A model generated the notes under the pieces. The model was not told where the DNA came from and searched no databases. It was given only the letters and a program-made list of their open reading frames with translations. Made by a program: the position numbers and the translations under genes. 64,000 bases of DNA, taken from Desulfovibrio sp. (lineage in GTDB: Bacteria; Desulfobacterota; Desulfovibrionia; Desulfovibrionales; Desulfovibrionaceae). The stretch is from NCBI GenBank assembly GCA_016218665.1, contig JACRDI010000020.1, positions 1 through 64,000 on the forward strand, in the 5' to 3' direction. This document shows, piece after piece, positions 34,369-44,263 of this stretch (the stretch's first letter is position 1; each line of letters opens with the position of its first letter).

Positions 34369-36228
34369 ATGGGCAGACACCGCACCGACACCGCAGAGAA
34401 CGCCGTCCCCCCCGGCAGAATGCGAAGCACACCAACCGCACAAGGCTTTTCGCCGGCCCCGGGCCTGCTGGCCGCCTGCGCCGCCCTTTTGGCGGCCCTG
34501 CTCTACGCGCGCACGGCGGGCTTCGGCTTCATCTTCCTGGACGACACCCTCTACATCACCGAGAACCCGCACGTTCTGGCGGGGCTCACCCTCGACAGCC
34601 TGCGCTGGGCGCTCTCCTTCAACGACGCCAACTACTGGCACCCGGTCACCTGGCTCTCGCTGCTGCTGGACAGCACGCTCTACGGCGACTGGGCGGGCGG
34701 GTTCCACCTGACCAACGTGATTTTCCACTGCGCAAACGCCTCGCTTCTGTATTTCCTCGTCCTGCGCTGGTTCGGCCTTGCCCGGCCGCAGGGAGCGGAC
34801 CCCGCAGGGGCCAAGTGGGCGGCCTTCGGCGTGGCCCTGGCCTTCGCCCTGCATCCGGCGCACGTGGAGTCGGTAGCCTGGGTGACGGAACGCAAGGACG
34901 TGCTGCTCCTGTTCTTCGGGCTGCTTTCCCTGCGCAGCTACACCGTTTACGCCCAGCGCCGCGCGGCCGGGGAGAAGGCAAGCCTGCTGCCCGCCCTTGG
35001 CTGGTTTGTGCCGAGCCTGCTCTCCAAGCCCATGCTGGTCACCATGCCGGCGCTGCTTCTGCTGCTCGACTTCTGGCCCCTGGGACGGCTGCGCGCGGAC
35101 GGCGGGAACTCCCACAGGACGCCCCTCGGCGCGCTGCTCATGGAGAAGCTTCTTTTCCTCGTCCCCGCCCTGGCCATGGGCGTCATCGCCATCGTGACCC
35201 ACCCGCAGGCCTATGGCGCGGAAGAGCTCACCCTGGGCCTGCGGCTGGGCAACGGCGTCGCCTCGTACCTGGACTACCTGCGGCTGCTCTTCTGGCCGGA
35301 GGGCCTCGCCCTCGTCTATCCCTACCCCGCCTCGGTGCCCGCCCTGAAGCTGGCCGGCGCGCTGCTTCTGCTGGCCGGGGCGACGGCAGCGGCCCTGTGG
35401 CAGCTGAAGCGGCGGCCGCATCTGGCCGTGTGCTGGTTCTGGTTTGTCGGCACGCTGGCGCCCATCCTCATCCCCCCCAAGGTGGGCCTGCACGTGGCCT
35501 ATGCCGACCGCTGGCTCTATCTCCCGGCCATCGGCATCTCCCTGGGCCTGGCGCTGCTGGCGTGGGAAGGGCTCTCAAGGCTCTCCGACGGACGCCTGCG
35601 GCAGCGCGCCGCGGCGGGACTCCTCGCGGCCCTGGTCCTCGGCCTGGGGGCGCTGTCCCACAGGCAGCTGGACTGGTGGCGCGACGGCATGACCGTGTAC
35701 GAGCGCGTCCTGGCCGTCACGGACGAGAATTACTTCGTCATGAACAACTACGGGGTGCAGAAGATGCGCGCCGGGGACTTCCAGGCGGCGGAAAAATGGA
35801 TGCGCAAGTCCCTGGCCATCCAGCCGGGCTACGACAAGGCCCTGGGCAACCTGGGCATCCTGTACGCCAACACGGAGCGTTACGCGCAGGCCCTGCCCTT
35901 TCTCGCGGCAGCCCTCGCCAAGGATGCGTCTGAACCCTGCGAGCTGGCCGAGGACCACTATGTCACGGGGCTGTGCCTGGCCCGGCTGGGCCGCTACGAC
36001 GAGGCCGAGCCGCACTACAGGGCAGCGCTCAAGATCATGCCGCAATACGCCCAGGCCTACAACGACCTGGGCAACATCGCCAGCCTGCGCGGCAGGCCCG
36101 ACCAGGCCGAGGAGCTCTACGCCAAGGCCCTGGAGATCAACCCGACGTATGCCGTCGCGCGGGAGAATCTGGCACGGGCCCGGGCGCAACGCGCAACTGC
36201 GGCAACAAGCCCCGCGCAAAACCCTTGA
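34369..36228 (+). CDS. TMTC/DUF1736-like membrane protein with C-terminal TPR repeats
   Basis: 619 residues. About eleven membrane helices occupy residues 30-440, with the GT-C-like first-loop motif FIFLDDTLYITENPHV (acidic pair) and the family segments FHLTNVIFHCANASLLYFL and ALHPAHVESVAWVTERKDVL. TPR repeats cover ~455-600 (NYGVQKMRAGDFQAAEKWMRK, YNDLGNIASLRGRPDQAEELYAKALEINP; described as spanning three to four units). Relatives include eukaryotic TMTC O-mannosyltransferases, so it may glycosylate exported proteins using a lipid-linked sugar. GGGGGGAACGCC precedes the ATG; it follows nagZ by 22 bases, likely the same mRNA. Confidence 0.82.
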   Translation: MGRHRTDTAENAVPPGRMRSTPTAQGFSPAPGLLAACAALLAALLYARTAGFGFIFLDDTLYITENPHVLAGLTLDSLRWALSFNDANYWHPVTWLSLLLDSTLYGDWAGGFHLTNVIFHCANASLLYFLVLRWFGLARPQGADPAGAKWAAFGVALAFALHPAHVESVAWVTERKDVLLLFFGLLSLRSYTVYAQRRAAGEKASLLPALGWFVPSLLSKPMLVTMPALLLLLDFWPLGRLRADGGNSHRTPLGALLMEKLLFLVPALAMGVIAIVTHPQAYGAEELTLGLRLGNGVASYLDYLRLLFWPEGLALVYPYPASVPALKLAGALLLLAGATAAALWQLKRRPHLAVCWFWFVGTLAPILIPPKVGLHVAYADRWLYLPAIGISLGLALLAWEGLSRLSDGRLRQRAAAGLLAALVLGLGALSHRQLDWWRDGMTVYERVLAVTDENYFVMNNYGVQKMRAGDFQAAEKWMRKSLAIQPGYDKALGNLGILYANTERYAQALPFLAAALAKDASEPCELAEDHYVTGLCLARLGRYDEAEPHYRAALKIMPQYAQAYNDLGNIASLRGRPDQAEELYAKALEINPTYAVARENLARARAQRATAATSPAQNP

Positions 36229-36289
36229 GAACTGCGGCCATCCTCCATACAACGGGGAAAACGGCACCATCCAAACTGAAGGAGCTCCA

Positions 36290-36586
36290 ATGTTTCTCGT
36301 ACATGTGAACTATGTGAAGCCCGCGGAAGTCATCGACGAGCTGTTGCCCGCCCACCGCAAGTTCCTGGAGGCCAACTACGAGGCCGGCCTGTTCCTGCTC
36401 TCCGGCCCGCGCGAGCCGCGCACCGGCGGCATCATCCTGGCCCAGGCCGGCAGCCGCTGGGAGCTGGCCGCCGTGCTGGAGCAGGATCCCTTCGTCACCG
36501 AGGGCGCCGCCACCTACGAAATCATCGAGTTCAAGGCCACGCGCACCGGCAAGGCCCTGCGCTTCCTCCTCGACGGAGAATGCTAG
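36290..36586 (+). CDS. YciI-like protein
   Basis: 98 residues with the YCII ferredoxin-like fold: FLVHVNYVKPAEVIDELLPAHRKFL, LLSGPREPRTGGIILAQ and EQDPFVTEGAATYEI. The conserved His of AHRKFL and the Asp of DPF are the residues usually considered functional. The role is unknown, possibly a small dehydratase-like or stress protein. AAGGAG lies 6 bases upstream of the ATG at 36290. It follows the TMTC-like gene by 61 bases. Confidence 0.88.
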   Translation: MFLVHVNYVKPAEVIDELLPAHRKFLEANYEAGLFLLSGPREPRTGGIILAQAGSRWELAAVLEQDPFVTEGAATYEIIEFKATRTGKALRFLLDGEC

Positions 36587-36633
36587 GCGGCGAGTGCTAG
36601 CCCCAGGGCGCCAGCCGCCCAGCGGCAAATGAA

Positions 36634-36661
36634 AAGGGCTGCGGCACCTGCCGCAGCCCTT
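36634..36661. terminator. Bidirectional terminator between yciI-like gene and sodB
   Basis: AAGGGCTGCGGC, ACCT loop, GCCGCAGCCCTT, between two convergent genes. A T-rich tract (TTCATTT) follows on the minus strand and TTGCGTT on the plus strand. Confidence 0.75.
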
Positions 36662-36686
36662 GCGTTCCTCCTGCGTCCGGCCGCGC

Positions 36687-37403
36687 CTATTTCAGGTTCG
36701 CGGCCACGAAATCCCAGTTCACCAGCTTGTCCATGAAGGCGTTCACGTAGTCCGCCCGCCTGTTCTGATAGTCCAGGTAGTAGGCGTGTTCCCACACGTC
36801 CACCACCAGCAGCGGCGTGGCCCCCTGGGTCAGCGGAGTCTCGGCGTTGGAGGTGGTGACCACCTTGAGCTTGCCGCCCTCCTGCACCAGCCAGCCCCAG
36901 CCGCTGCCGAAGCGCCCGATGGAGCCGTCCACAAAGGCCTTGCGGAAGGCGTCGTACCCGCCGAAGCCGGCGTTGATGGCGTTCATGAGCTTGCCTGTGG
37001 GCATTCCGCCACCGCCGGGCTTCATGCATTTCCAGTAGAAGGCGTGGTTGTAGCACTGGGCCGCGTTGTTGAAGAAGCCCGCCTTGTCGGCCTTGCCGGC
37101 CGTGGCCATGACGATCTCCTCCATGCTCTTGCCCTCAAGCCCGCTGCCCGGCACCATCTTCTTCACGTTGGCGGCGTAGCCCGCGTGGTGCTTGCCGTAG
37201 TGGAACTCCAGCGTTTTGGCGCTGATGACCGGCTCCAGCGCGTTCATGGCGTAGGGAAGCGGGGCCAGCTCCAGCGGGTCGCCCGCGGCGAAGGCGTCGG
37301 AAAGGAACAGGCCGGGCGCCGCCATGGCCGCCCCGGCCACGCCGGCCAGGGCCAGAAACTCCCTGCGGTCCAGACCCGTTTTGGTTTCTTCGGCTTGGCT
37401 CAT
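36687..37403 (-). CDS. sodB: Tat-exported iron superoxide dismutase
   Basis: 238 residues. A Tat signal (LDRREFLALAGVAGAAMAA) precedes the mature enzyme, so it works in the periplasm, as reported for Desulfovibrio FeSOD. Metal ligands: His in EFHYGKHHAGY, His in CYNHAFYW, Asp and His in VDVWEHAYY. The Gln in NNAAQCYNH is typical of the Fe form. It protects a periplasm rich in hydrogenases and cytochromes from oxygen. The ATG at 37403 is preceded by GGAGGAGCAC. It is followed downstream by the bidirectional terminator. Confidence 0.93.
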   Translation of the reverse strand: MSQAEETKTGLDRREFLALAGVAGAAMAAPGLFLSDAFAAGDPLELAPLPYAMNALEPVISAKTLEFHYGKHHAGYAANVKKMVPGSGLEGKSMEEIVMATAGKADKAGFFNNAAQCYNHAFYWKCMKPGGGGMPTGKLMNAINAGFGGYDAFRKAFVDGSIGRFGSGWGWLVQEGGKLKVVTTSNAETPLTQGATPLLVVDVWEHAYYLDYQNRRADYVNAFMDKLVNWDFVAANLK

Positions 37404-37492
37404 GTGCTCCTCCTTGATGTTTTGGGGGTGAGAAATGCCAGTGATAGCTATTTTCTCTCCCAAAGGAGCGCATGCTGTCAAGACAGGCAGGA

Positions 37493-39526
37493 TTATTTTG
37501 GAGCTTCCCAGGGCCTCTTGCGGCCGGTGAACAGCCCGGCCTTGGCCGCGATGTCCGCGTGGGGGCCGAAGACGTAGGCCACGTCGCCCGCCTGGAGCTT
37601 GAGCGAGCCGTCCGGGTTGGCCATGACCTCGCCCTCGCGTCCCACGGCCACCACCGTCAGGCCGTGGGTGCGCCGCAGGTCGGCCTCCAGCAGGGTCTGC
37701 CCGTCCAGGATGGACCCCGGCTCCACGCTGAGGGCGCTCACGTCCATGCCGGGGAACTGGCGGTTCAGGGTGCAGAAGCTCTCGCCCCGCACCTCTGTGG
37801 AACGCAGCATCTCGTAGCCTTCGCTGCGCACCTCGTCGGTGAAGCGCTCGATGTCTCCGCGCGGCACCAGGTAGCGCATCATCACCCGGGTGAAGATCTC
37901 CACGCTGGTCTCGAACTCCTCGGGGATGACGTCGCTGGCGCCCAGGTCCAGCAGGGGCTCCAGCTCGCTCATGAAGCGCGTGCGCGCGATGATGTGCAGG
38001 GAGGGGTTCAGCTTGCGCGCCGCGTCGGTGATGCGGCGGATGCTGGCGGGGTCGCTCACCACCACGGCCAGCACCCGGGCGTTCTGCGCGCCCACGTGCT
38101 CCAGCACGGCGGTCTGGCTGGCGTCGCCGTAGATGATGGGCTCGCCCTCGGCGGCGCTCTGGCGCACGGTGTCGGGGTTCATCTCGATGATCCGGTAGCC
38201 GATGCCGAAGTTCTTGGCCGCCCGGGCCAGGTGCCGCCCGCCCACGCCGAAGCCCACGATGACCAGATGGTCCGTGAGGCAGGCATGGCCACCGCAGGCC
38301 TTGTCCATCTCCTGCTCAAAGGGGCGGGGCCGGATGCGGGCGAACAGGGGCAGGCCGCGGATTCTGTCGGCGATGCGCCCGGACTGGCTGATGAGCGGCG
38401 GCGTCAGGGTCATGGTCAGGATGCTGGCCGCCAGGAAGAGCTGGTAGCCGTCCTGGTCCATGAGTCCCTGGGCGAGGCCCGCCTTGGCCAACACGAAGGA
38501 GAACTCGCCCACCTGGCACAGGGCCAGGCCCACCATGATGGCCGGGCGGATGGGATAGCCCAGCATATAGGCCGCGCCCGCCGCCAGGAGGGCCTTGACC
38601 GCCAGCACGGCCACCGTGGCCCCGGCCACCGGCGCCAGATGCGTGGCCAGGTAGCTCACGTCGAAGAGCATGCCCACCGAGATGAAGAACAGGCTGGTGA
38701 ACACGTCGCGGAAGGGCATGATGCCCTCCAGGGCGCTCAAGCTGTACTCGGACTCGGAGATGATGAGCCCGGCCAGGAACGCGCCAAGGGAAAGTGACAG
38801 GCCCATGTGCGCGGTCAAAAAGGCCGTGGCCAAGCACATGGCCAGGGTGCAGATGAGGAAGAGCTCGCGGCTGCGCGTTTTGACGATGCTGTGCAGCACC
38901 CGGGGCACCACCTTGCGCGCCAGGAAGAACACCAGTCCCACCATGCCGAAGCCCTTGAGCATGGACAGCGCCAGCGACGTTCCCGAGCCGCCGCCGTTCG
39001 CCGCCTGCCCGGCCAGGAAGGGAATGGCCAGCATCATGGGCACGATGATGAGGTCCTGGAAGATGAGCACCGAGAGCGACACCCGGCCGTGGACCGAGTC
39101 CATTTCCGCCCGCTGCTGGAAGATCTTGAGCACGATGGCCGTGGACGAGAGCGCGGCCAGGAAGCCGATGAACACGGCGTGGGAGCCGCTCTGCCCCAGG
39201 GCGTAGGCGATGCCGCCCCCCACGACGATGGTGAAGAAGACCTGCGCGCCGCCGCCCAGCAGCACGCTCTTGCGCAGGCGCACCAGCTCGCCGATGGACA
39301 GCTCGATGCCGATGGTGAACAGCAGGAGCACCACGCCCACCTCGGCCATGATCTCGACCTCGTGCACGGCGCTGACAAGGCCCAGGCCATAGGGGCCGGC
39401 GATGACGCCGGTGATGAGGAAGCCCACGATGGCCGGTACGCGGATCTTGTGACAGAAGTAGATGACCGCCACGGACAGGGCGAAGACGGTAAGCATCTCG
39501 GACAGAAGCTTCAGTTCCATCCTCAT
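37493..39526 (-). CDS. Kef-type monovalent cation:proton antiporter with RCK domains
   Basis: 677 residues. A CPA2 Na+/H+-exchanger membrane domain of ~12 helices (residues 8-385; VGVVLLLFTIGIELSI, FLAGLIISES) is followed by RCK_N (~415-530; HLVIVGFGVGGRHLARAA, YGDASQTAVLEHVGA) and RCK_C (~575-660; GQTLLEADLRRTHGLTVVAV). The RCK_N nucleotide loop GFGVGG has the Rossmann glycines. It probably exports K+ or Na+ in exchange for H+, gated by nucleotide. Start: ATG at 39526, with a second in-frame ATG 6 bases later. No adjacent KefF/KefG partner is seen. Confidence 0.92.
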   Translation of the reverse strand: MRMELKLLSEMLTVFALSVAVIYFCHKIRVPAIVGFLITGVIAGPYGLGLVSAVHEVEIMAEVGVVLLLFTIGIELSIGELVRLRKSVLLGGGAQVFFTIVVGGGIAYALGQSGSHAVFIGFLAALSSTAIVLKIFQQRAEMDSVHGRVSLSVLIFQDLIIVPMMLAIPFLAGQAANGGGSGTSLALSMLKGFGMVGLVFFLARKVVPRVLHSIVKTRSRELFLICTLAMCLATAFLTAHMGLSLSLGAFLAGLIISESEYSLSALEGIMPFRDVFTSLFFISVGMLFDVSYLATHLAPVAGATVAVLAVKALLAAGAAYMLGYPIRPAIMVGLALCQVGEFSFVLAKAGLAQGLMDQDGYQLFLAASILTMTLTPPLISQSGRIADRIRGLPLFARIRPRPFEQEMDKACGGHACLTDHLVIVGFGVGGRHLARAAKNFGIGYRIIEMNPDTVRQSAAEGEPIIYGDASQTAVLEHVGAQNARVLAVVVSDPASIRRITDAARKLNPSLHIIARTRFMSELEPLLDLGASDVIPEEFETSVEIFTRVMMRYLVPRGDIERFTDEVRSEGYEMLRSTEVRGESFCTLNRQFPGMDVSALSVEPGSILDGQTLLEADLRRTHGLTVVAVGREGEVMANPDGSLKLQAGDVAYVFGPHADIAAKAGLFTGRKRPWEAPK

Positions 39527-39586
39527 TCAGTGGCGCATGACGCGCGAGAGGTCAATACGCAGACGCCGAATCGAGGGATGGGCCTG

Positions 39587-39624
39587 AAAAGGCGGGAGAA
39601 GCCCCTTCGAAGGCTCCCCCCGCC
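39587..39624 (-). terminator. Terminator after trpB2 (minus strand)
   Basis: Arms GGCGGG and CCCGCC enclose an inner GAAGCC/GGCT-like stem around CCTTCGA. On the minus strand the stem is followed by TTTTCAGG, just past the trpB2 stop. Confidence 0.65.
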
Positions 39625-39645
39625 TGGGTGCGATGCGGTTGCGGC

Positions 39646-40992
39646 CTACCCTTTCACGTCCGGGCACATCATGAGGGCCTGGTCGATGTGCTCCTGGGGC
39701 AGCTCGTAGTTGGACAGGTCGCCGCGCAGGTAGGCGTCGTAGCTGGCCAGGTCGAGCATGCCGTGGCCAGAGTACAGGAAGACCACCGTGGAGCCGGGCT
39801 TGGCCGTCCTGGCCACGTCGATGGCGCTGGCGATGGCGTGGCTGGTCTCCGGCGCGGGCAGGAAGCCCTCGGTCTTGAGGAAGAGCATGGCCGCCTCGAA
39901 GCAGTCGCCCTGGTAGTAGGCGCGGGCGTCGATGAGGCCCTCTTCCATGAGGTTCGACACGATGGGCGCCTCGCCGTGGTAGCGCAGGCCGCCGGCGTGG
40001 ATGGGCGCGGGCATGAAGGCGTGGCCCAGGGTGTGCATCTTCATCAGCGGGGTCAGACGGGCCATGTCGCCGTAATCGTAGCGGAAGCTGCCGCGGGTGA
40101 GCGTGGGGCAGGCCTTGGGCTCCGCCGCGACGAAGGTGATGTCCTCGCCTTTGAGCTTGCGGGGCAAAAACGGCAGCACCAGGCCGCCGAAGTTGGACCC
40201 GCCGCCCACGCAGCCCACCAGGTAGTCCGGCTTCTCGCCGATCATGGCCAGCTGCTTCTCGGTCTCCAGGCCGACGACGGTCTGGTGCAGCAGCACGTGG
40301 TTCAGCACGCTGCCCAGGGTGTACTTGGTGTCCTCGTGGGTGGCGGCGTCCTCCACGGCCTCGCTGATGGCCAGGCCCAGGCTGCCCTTGCAGTCCGGAT
40401 CCTTGGCCAGCATGGCGCGGCCGGCATTGGTCTTGTCCGAGGGCGAGGGGAAGATCTCGCCGCCGTAGGAGTTGATGAGGATCTTGCGGTAGGGCTTCTG
40501 CTCAAAGCTCACCTTCACCATGTATACGGTGCACTGCATGCCGAACATGCTGCACGCGAAGGAGAGGGCCGTGCCCCACTGGCCGGCGCCGGTCTCGGTG
40601 GAGAGGCGCCGCACGCCCTCAAGCTTGTTGTAGTACACCTGCGGCACGGAGGTGTTGGTCTTGTGCGAGCCGGAAGGCGAGACGGACTCGTTCTTGTAGT
40701 AGATGCGGCACTTGGCCCCGATGGCTTTTTCCAGCCTGTGGGCGCGCACCAGGGGCGTGGGCCGGAACAGACGGTAAATGTCCTGCACGGGCTCGGGAAT
40801 CTCGATGAAGCGCTCCGGGCTCATCTCCTGCTTGATGAGTTCCTTGGCGAAGATGGGCTCCAGCTTGTCCGGAGTCAGGATCTCCTTGGTCTCCGGGTCG
40901 CGCGGGGGGGCCAGCGGGGTGGGCAGGTCAGGCAGGGCGTTGTACCAGGCCTTGGGCATCTCACTCTGGGGCAGGTTGATTCTGGTCTCCAT
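39646..40992 (-). CDS. trpB: Tryptophan synthase beta chain, TrpB2 type
   Basis: 448 residues, longer than classical TrpB (~395) as usual for TrpB2. The PLP lysine is in [10 protein letters not shown] and the phosphate loop in [10 protein letters not shown]. The N-terminal extension [18 protein letters not shown] and the insertion around [22 protein letters not shown] are TrpB2 hallmarks. It makes Trp from indole and Ser, and may salvage indole without TrpA. AAGGAG lies 8 bases before the ATG. The 5' leader encodes a Trp-rich peptide and a terminator, so expression is probably controlled by attenuation. No other trp gene is adjacent. Confidence 0.94.
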   Translation of the reverse strand: METRINLPQSEMPKAWYNALPDLPTPLAPPRDPETKEILTPDKLEPIFAKELIKQEMSPERFIEIPEPVQDIYRLFRPTPLVRAHRLEKAIGAKCRIYYKNESVSPSGSHKTNTSVPQVYYNKLEGVRRLSTETGAGQWGTALSFACSMFGMQCTVYMVKVSFEQKPYRKILINSYGGEIFPSPSDKTNAGRAMLAKDPDCKGSLGLAISEAVEDAATHEDTKYTLGSVLNHVLLHQTVVGLETEKQLAMIGEKPDYLVGCVGGGSNFGGLVLPFLPRKLKGEDITFVAAEPKACPTLTRGSFRYDYGDMARLTPLMKMHTLGHAFMPAPIHAGGLRYHGEAPIVSNLMEEGLIDARAYYQGDCFEAAMLFLKTEGFLPAPETSHAIASAIDVARTAKPGSTVVFLYSGHGMLDLASYDAYLRGDLSNYELPQEHIDQALMMCPDVKG

Positions 40993-41065
40993 GAGGGATT
41001 CTCCTTGCGGTTTTTGAGCCCGGTCCTGGGGCCGCCACCTTCATCCTCCGCGCCTGCGGGGCACG

Positions 41066-41096
41066 AAAAAGGGCCGCGTCCCGAAGTCCGCGGCCC
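41066..41096 (-). terminator. Attenuator terminator in the trpB2 leader
   Basis: Read on the minus strand: GGGCCGCG, loop, CGCGGCCC, then TTTTTCG. It lies between the Trp-rich leader peptide (its stop is 31 bases upstream) and the trpB2 ATG, where a classical attenuator should be. No other gene upstream on this strand needs a terminator there. Confidence 0.8.
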
Positions 41097-41127
41097 TGTC
41101 ATTCTCAAGCATCCATCGCCGGCGGCT

Positions 41128-41190
41128 TCAGTCCCTGTGCCACCAGCGCCACCAGCCCTGGCTGGAGATATGGATAAAACTCTCACGCAT
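41128..41190 (-). CDS. trpL: Trp-rich leader peptide of trpB2
   Basis: A 20-residue ORF starting with ATG at 41190 and ending with TGA at 41128. It holds the run WWRWW at residues 13-17, four Trp codons out of five, followed by HRD and the stop. Trp is the rarest residue, so this clustering immediately before a terminator and trpB2 is the signature of ribosome-stalling attenuation. With Trp short the ribosome would stall at the TGG codons and prevent the terminator from forming. The SD is weak (AGGCG), and the start codon lies only 6 bases from a -10-like box. Confidence 0.85.
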   Translation of the reverse strand: MRESFIHISSQGWWRWWHRD

Positions 41191-41196
41191 GGTGAG

Positions 41197-41225
41197 CGCC
41201 TACTTTGCCCCCGCGCAATTGTCAA
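41197..41225 (-). promoter_or_regulatory. Promoter of trpL-trpB2
   Basis: On the minus strand a perfect TTGACA (41220-41225), 17-base spacer and TAGGCG (41197-41202). The -10 box is poor at its end. Transcription would start at or near the leader peptide ATG. Confidence 0.55.
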
Positions 41226-41251
41226 GCCCCGCCCCTGCGCGCAGACGGCGC

Positions 41252-41280
41252 TTGCCTTGGGGCCGAAGCCCGGCTATCAA
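41252..41280 (+). promoter_or_regulatory. Promoter of icd
   Basis: TTGCCT (41252-41257), 17-base spacer and TATCAA (41275-41280), about 65 bases before the icd start. It is divergent from the trp promoter, with the two -35 boxes about 27 bases apart. Confidence 0.5.
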
Positions 41281-41344
41281 GTGGCACGCGCACGCCGGGC
41301 CCAAGAGAGCGGACCGGGCCGCGAATTTTCTTCGGAGGGCTTGA

Positions 41345-42499
<1,155 letters not shown>

Positions 42500-42521
42500 G
42501 CGGCAGCCGCACACATGAACG

Positions 42522-42580
42522 GGGCCGTCCGGCCCGGCGTCATCCTTCCGGATGCGCCGGGCGGGCGGCCCTTCTCGTTT
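42522..42580 (+). terminator. Long terminator after icd
   Basis: GCCCGGCG-T-CATCC pairs with GGATG-CGCCGGGC, with outer GGGCCG/CGGCCC pairing, then TTCTCGTTT. It lies 23 bases past the icd stop. Confidence 0.75.
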
Positions 42581-42679
42581 GCCGCGGCGTGCCGCGGGGG
42601 CGAAAACGGGGAACGGGAAAGCAGACGGCGCCGGGCCGCAGCTGAAAGCAGGCGGTCGGGAAAAGCCGGACCGGGAGAC

Positions 42680-43090
42680 TTACCCGCCCAGGCCGGGCAG
42701 GGCGGCGCTCCATATGGCGGCCGGGCCGGCCTTGGCGGCCTGCACCAGCACGCGGGCCTGCGCAAGCACTGTCTCGGCCTCGCGCCCGAGGGCCCTGGCG
42801 GCGGCCAGCGCCTGGGAGCGGTCCTCGCGCTTCACGGCGTCGCCCACGCTCTTGGTCAGGTCGCTCATGGCGTACGCGCGCACCGCTCCAGAAATATTGA
42901 TCAGGGAATGCAGCACGGCCCGCGCAGCCATGACGTCCCACGCGGCGAGGTGCGCGTCGAGCTGCGCCATGCGCTCCGCAGCCTGTACGAGGAAGAGTCC
43001 GAGCATCTGCTCCAGCACGTCCTCGCTGCCTTCAAAGGCCTCGTGCAGGCTCGTCAGGTCGATGCCGGACACCATCGCTCCATCCATCAT
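42680..43090 (-). CDS. Hpt-domain (histidine phosphotransfer) protein
   Basis: 136 residues, all helical. Pattern of an Hpt four-helix bundle: FEGSEDVLEQMLGLFLVQAAERMAQLDAHLAAWD, then AVLHSLINISGAVRAYAM (described as the phospho-His helix, His ~66), where the usual xAHxLKGxS appears as LHSLINIS. It would relay phosphate between a hybrid kinase and a response regulator; no partner is adjacent. Start: ATG at 43090 with GGTGG upstream; the frame is open further upstream without an SD. Divergent from fdhE. Confidence 0.72.
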   Translation of the reverse strand: MMDGAMVSGIDLTSLHEAFEGSEDVLEQMLGLFLVQAAERMAQLDAHLAAWDVMAARAVLHSLINISGAVRAYAMSDLTKSVGDAVKREDRSQALAAARALGREAETVLAQARVLVQAAKAGPAAIWSAALPGLGG

Positions 43091-43211
43091 CAGGTTACCA
43101 CCGAAAAAATGCAGGGTTCCAGAACTCACCCTCCCATACGTGCATGACCGCATGCGCGCAAGGGGAATGTGGAAAATGCAGGGGCCAAAGCATGAACCTG
43201 CGCCCACCCGG

Positions 43212-43240
43212 TTGCATCCGGACGCCGCAGCACGTAGTGT
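43212..43240 (+). promoter_or_regulatory. Promoter of fdhE
   Basis: TTGCAT (43212-43217), 17-base spacer and TAGTGT (43235-43240), about 50 bases before the fdhE ATG. Confidence 0.5.
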
Positions 43241-43290
43241 GACGGACGCGGGTCTTTCCGTCCCGTCAAACCAGCCCAAGGACACACGCG

Positions 43291-44178
43291 ATGCACTTCG
43301 ACGACCAGACCTACGCGCGGCATGCTGCGGCCAAGATTGCGCTCATCCGCTCGCAGGACATCCTGCCCGAGGCGCTCATCGGCCTTGTGGAGCAGGTGCT
43401 GCCCCTTTTGCGCCAGGCCCGGACCCAGGCCCGGGTGGAGCTTCCCCCGGCCGAGACCTGCGCCACGACCGAGGCCATGTTCGCCGGCAGCCCGCTGCTG
43501 CTGCGCCAGCACTTCCCTTTCGACCTTGAGCAGGCCGTGGGGCTCATGCCGCCCCTGCTGGACATCCTGGAGGCCTCCGGCGACGCCGCGGCCGAGGCGG
43601 CCCAAGCGCTGCGCCAGGCCTTCTCCTCCGGCGGGCTGGACCCGGAGGCCGTGCTGCGCGGCCTGGCCGCCGGCGACGACACCGTCTTCGCCCCCTGGCG
43701 CGAGCGCCTGCCCGGCAGCCCGAGGGCCCTGGACTTCGTGGCCACCTGCGCCCTGCTGCCCAGCCTGAACAAGGCCGCAGAGGAACTGGCCGCCCGCCTG
43801 CCGGAGAACCTGCCCCACGAGCGCGGCCACTGCCCGCTGTGCGGCAGCCTGCCCTACATCTCGCTGCTGAAGGACAAGGAAGGCAAGCGCTTCGGCGTGT
43901 GCTCCTTCTGCGGGTTCGAGCACCGGGTGCGGCGCATCGCCTGCCTGTATTGCGACGAGGGCGACCAGGACAAGCTCAAGCTCTTCCGCGTGGCCGAATA
44001 CCCCGGAGTGCGCGTGGACGTGTGCGAGACCTGCAAGATGTACGTGAAGACCCTGGACAGCCGCGACCTGGACCAGGCCACCCTGCCGGATCTGGACGAC
44101 ATGGCCTCCGTGGCCCTGGACGTGCTGGCCCAGCAGCAGGGCTACAAGCGCCCCACCCTCTCGGCCTGGGGCTTCTAG
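43291..44178 (+). CDS. fdhE: Formate dehydrogenase accessory protein FdhE
   Basis: 295 residues. The C-terminal half has the four CxxC pairs of FdhE (CPLCG ~181, CSFCG ~204, CLYCD ~217, CETCKMYVKTLD ~246), arranged as two rubredoxin-like metal sites; the N-terminal half is helical. FdhE assists assembly of periplasmic formate dehydrogenases, many of which are selenoenzymes in this group. The fdh structural genes are outside the window. It stands alone, with its own promoter. Confidence 0.93.
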   Translation: MHFDDQTYARHAAAKIALIRSQDILPEALIGLVEQVLPLLRQARTQARVELPPAETCATTEAMFAGSPLLLRQHFPFDLEQAVGLMPPLLDILEASGDAAAEAAQALRQAFSSGGLDPEAVLRGLAAGDDTVFAPWRERLPGSPRALDFVATCALLPSLNKAAEELAARLPENLPHERGHCPLCGSLPYISLLKDKEGKRFGVCSFCGFEHRVRRIACLYCDEGDQDKLKLFRVAEYPGVRVDVCETCKMYVKTLDSRDLDQATLPDLDDMASVALDVLAQQQGYKRPTLSAWGF

Positions 44179-44263
44179 CGCCGGACCTCCAAGCCGGGCC
44201 TTCCGCTCGCCTTTCCTCGGCGCCCCTCTTTCCTTGCGCCCCGGTCTGTCGTACCCTGCGACG

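Noticed and set aside
37404-37490. Fur/PerR box before sodB
   Set aside because: TGATAGCTATTTTC is only loosely similar to a Fur box, with too many mismatches to call.
42515-43529. Plus-strand open frames across the Hpt gene region after icd
   Set aside because: They run through the icd terminator and opposite the Hpt gene; no SD or motif supports them.
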